A stretch of DNA of 5,683 nucleotides. Origin: CAZLDI01 sp964558415. GTDB taxonomy: Bacteria; Chloroflexota; Dehalococcoidia; SM23-28-2; RBG-16-64-32. The notes below the pieces were generated by a model. The model did not search any database, was not told the origin of the DNA, and saw only the letters and a program-made list of their open reading frames with translations. Shown piece by piece: positions 5,514 through 5,683 of this stretch. The stretch's first letter is position 1. The number at the start of each line of letters is the position of its first letter. The DNA lies in the NCBI GenBank assembly GCA_964558415.1, contig CAZLDI010000040.1, positions 1 to 5,683 of the forward strand, read 5' to 3'. The translations under genes and the position numbers were made by a program.

Positions 5514-5599
5514 GCCGAAGTGGCGGAACGGCAGACGCGCTGCGTTCAGGGCGCAGTGCCCGTACGGGCGTGGGGGTTCAAATCCCCCCTTCGGCACCA
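5514..5599 (+). tRNA. tRNA-Leu (anticodon CAG)
   Basis: This is an 86-base type II tRNA. The acceptor is GCCGAAG/CTTCGGC, the anticodon stem is CTGCG/CGCAG with loop TTCAGGG, a long variable arm is built on GCCCG/CGGGC, the T arm is GGGGG/CCCCC with loop TTCAAAT, the discriminator is A, and CCA is encoded. It reads CTG. Confidence 0.97.
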
Positions 5600-5608
5600 A
5601 GTCCTCGC

Positions 5609-5683
5609 GCGCTCGTAGCTCAGTGGATTAGAGCGCAGCCCTGCGGAGGCTGAGGTCGTGGGTTCGAGTCCCACCGAGCGCGC
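5609..5683 (+). tRNA. tRNA-Arg (anticodon GCG), 3' CCA cut by window edge
   Basis: The acceptor GCGCTCG pairs with CGAGCGC, the D stem is GCTC/GAGC, the anticodon stem is CAGCC/GGCTG with loop CTGCGGA, the T arm is GTGGG/CCCAC with loop TTCGAGT, and the discriminator is G at 5682. The window ends on the first base after the discriminator. It starts nine bases after tRNA-Leu and is probably co-transcribed with it. A GCG anticodon is unusual for bacterial arginine tRNA, which normally carries ACG edited to inosine. Confidence 0.92.

Noticed and set aside
1..5683. CRISPR array, insertion sequence or integrase gene
   Set aside because: No regularly spaced repeats, transposase or recombinase motifs were found on either strand.

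Overview
The window is a moderately GC-rich bacterial segment carrying five tRNA loci, three protein genes and one broken tRNA copy. The tRNA genes encode their own 3' CCA where this can be seen, and three of the four intact ones read G/C-ending codons, which fits a GC-rich genome. The secreted proteins include one with a long Pro-Thr-Ser linker ahead of a CARDB/DUF11-like domain, and one beta-propeller ending in a membrane helix and an Arg-rich tail. This style is familiar from Chloroflexota (Dehalococcoidia-like lineages) and some Actinobacteriota. The taxonomic guess is an inference and is not decided by any marker gene here.

Layout. 1-75: tRNA-Met(CAT), minus strand, with its own promoter. 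146-212: the 3' 64 nt of a tRNA-Val(CAC) plus 3 nt of flank, minus strand, lacking the 5' acceptor strand and half the D arm. 312-352: a strong hairpin below the first gene. 381-1904 (minus): an exported, C-terminally anchored NHL/Vgb-like beta-propeller, with a promoter whose -35/-10 spacer holds a 14-bp palindrome. 1905-2525: an intergenic region of about 620 bp, containing what looks like a short gene put out of frame by one base (2377-2471). 2526-2600: intact tRNA-Val(CAC), plus strand, behind a near-consensus promoter. 2712-4370 (plus): a cytoplasmic flavoprotein dehydrogenase of the 3-ketosteroid-1-dehydrogenase type. 4395-5369 (minus): a secreted protein with a Cys-containing N-terminal domain, PTPS linker and Ig-like C-terminal domain. 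5514-5683 (plus): tRNA-Leu(CAG) followed by tRNA-Arg(GCG), the last cut by the window edge.

The most notable structure is the pair of tRNA-Val copies. They are 67 bp long, 66/67 identical and in inverted orientation (146-212 and 2537-2603), and they bracket the propeller gene and its intergenic region. The missing 5' end of tRNA-Val and its promoter lie inside the bracketed segment. Recombination between the copies would therefore invert the segment and still leave exactly one complete tRNA-Val gene, then placed beside tRNA-Met. No recombinase is visible in the window, so this is a geometrical observation with an inferred mechanism.

The protein genes do not form an operon. The oxidoreductase converges with the linker protein, and the propeller stands alone. 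They look like independent accessory genes lodged between tRNA loci. The two exported proteins probably sit at the cell surface, while the dehydrogenase acts on steroid-like or other cyclic ketones in the cytoplasm.
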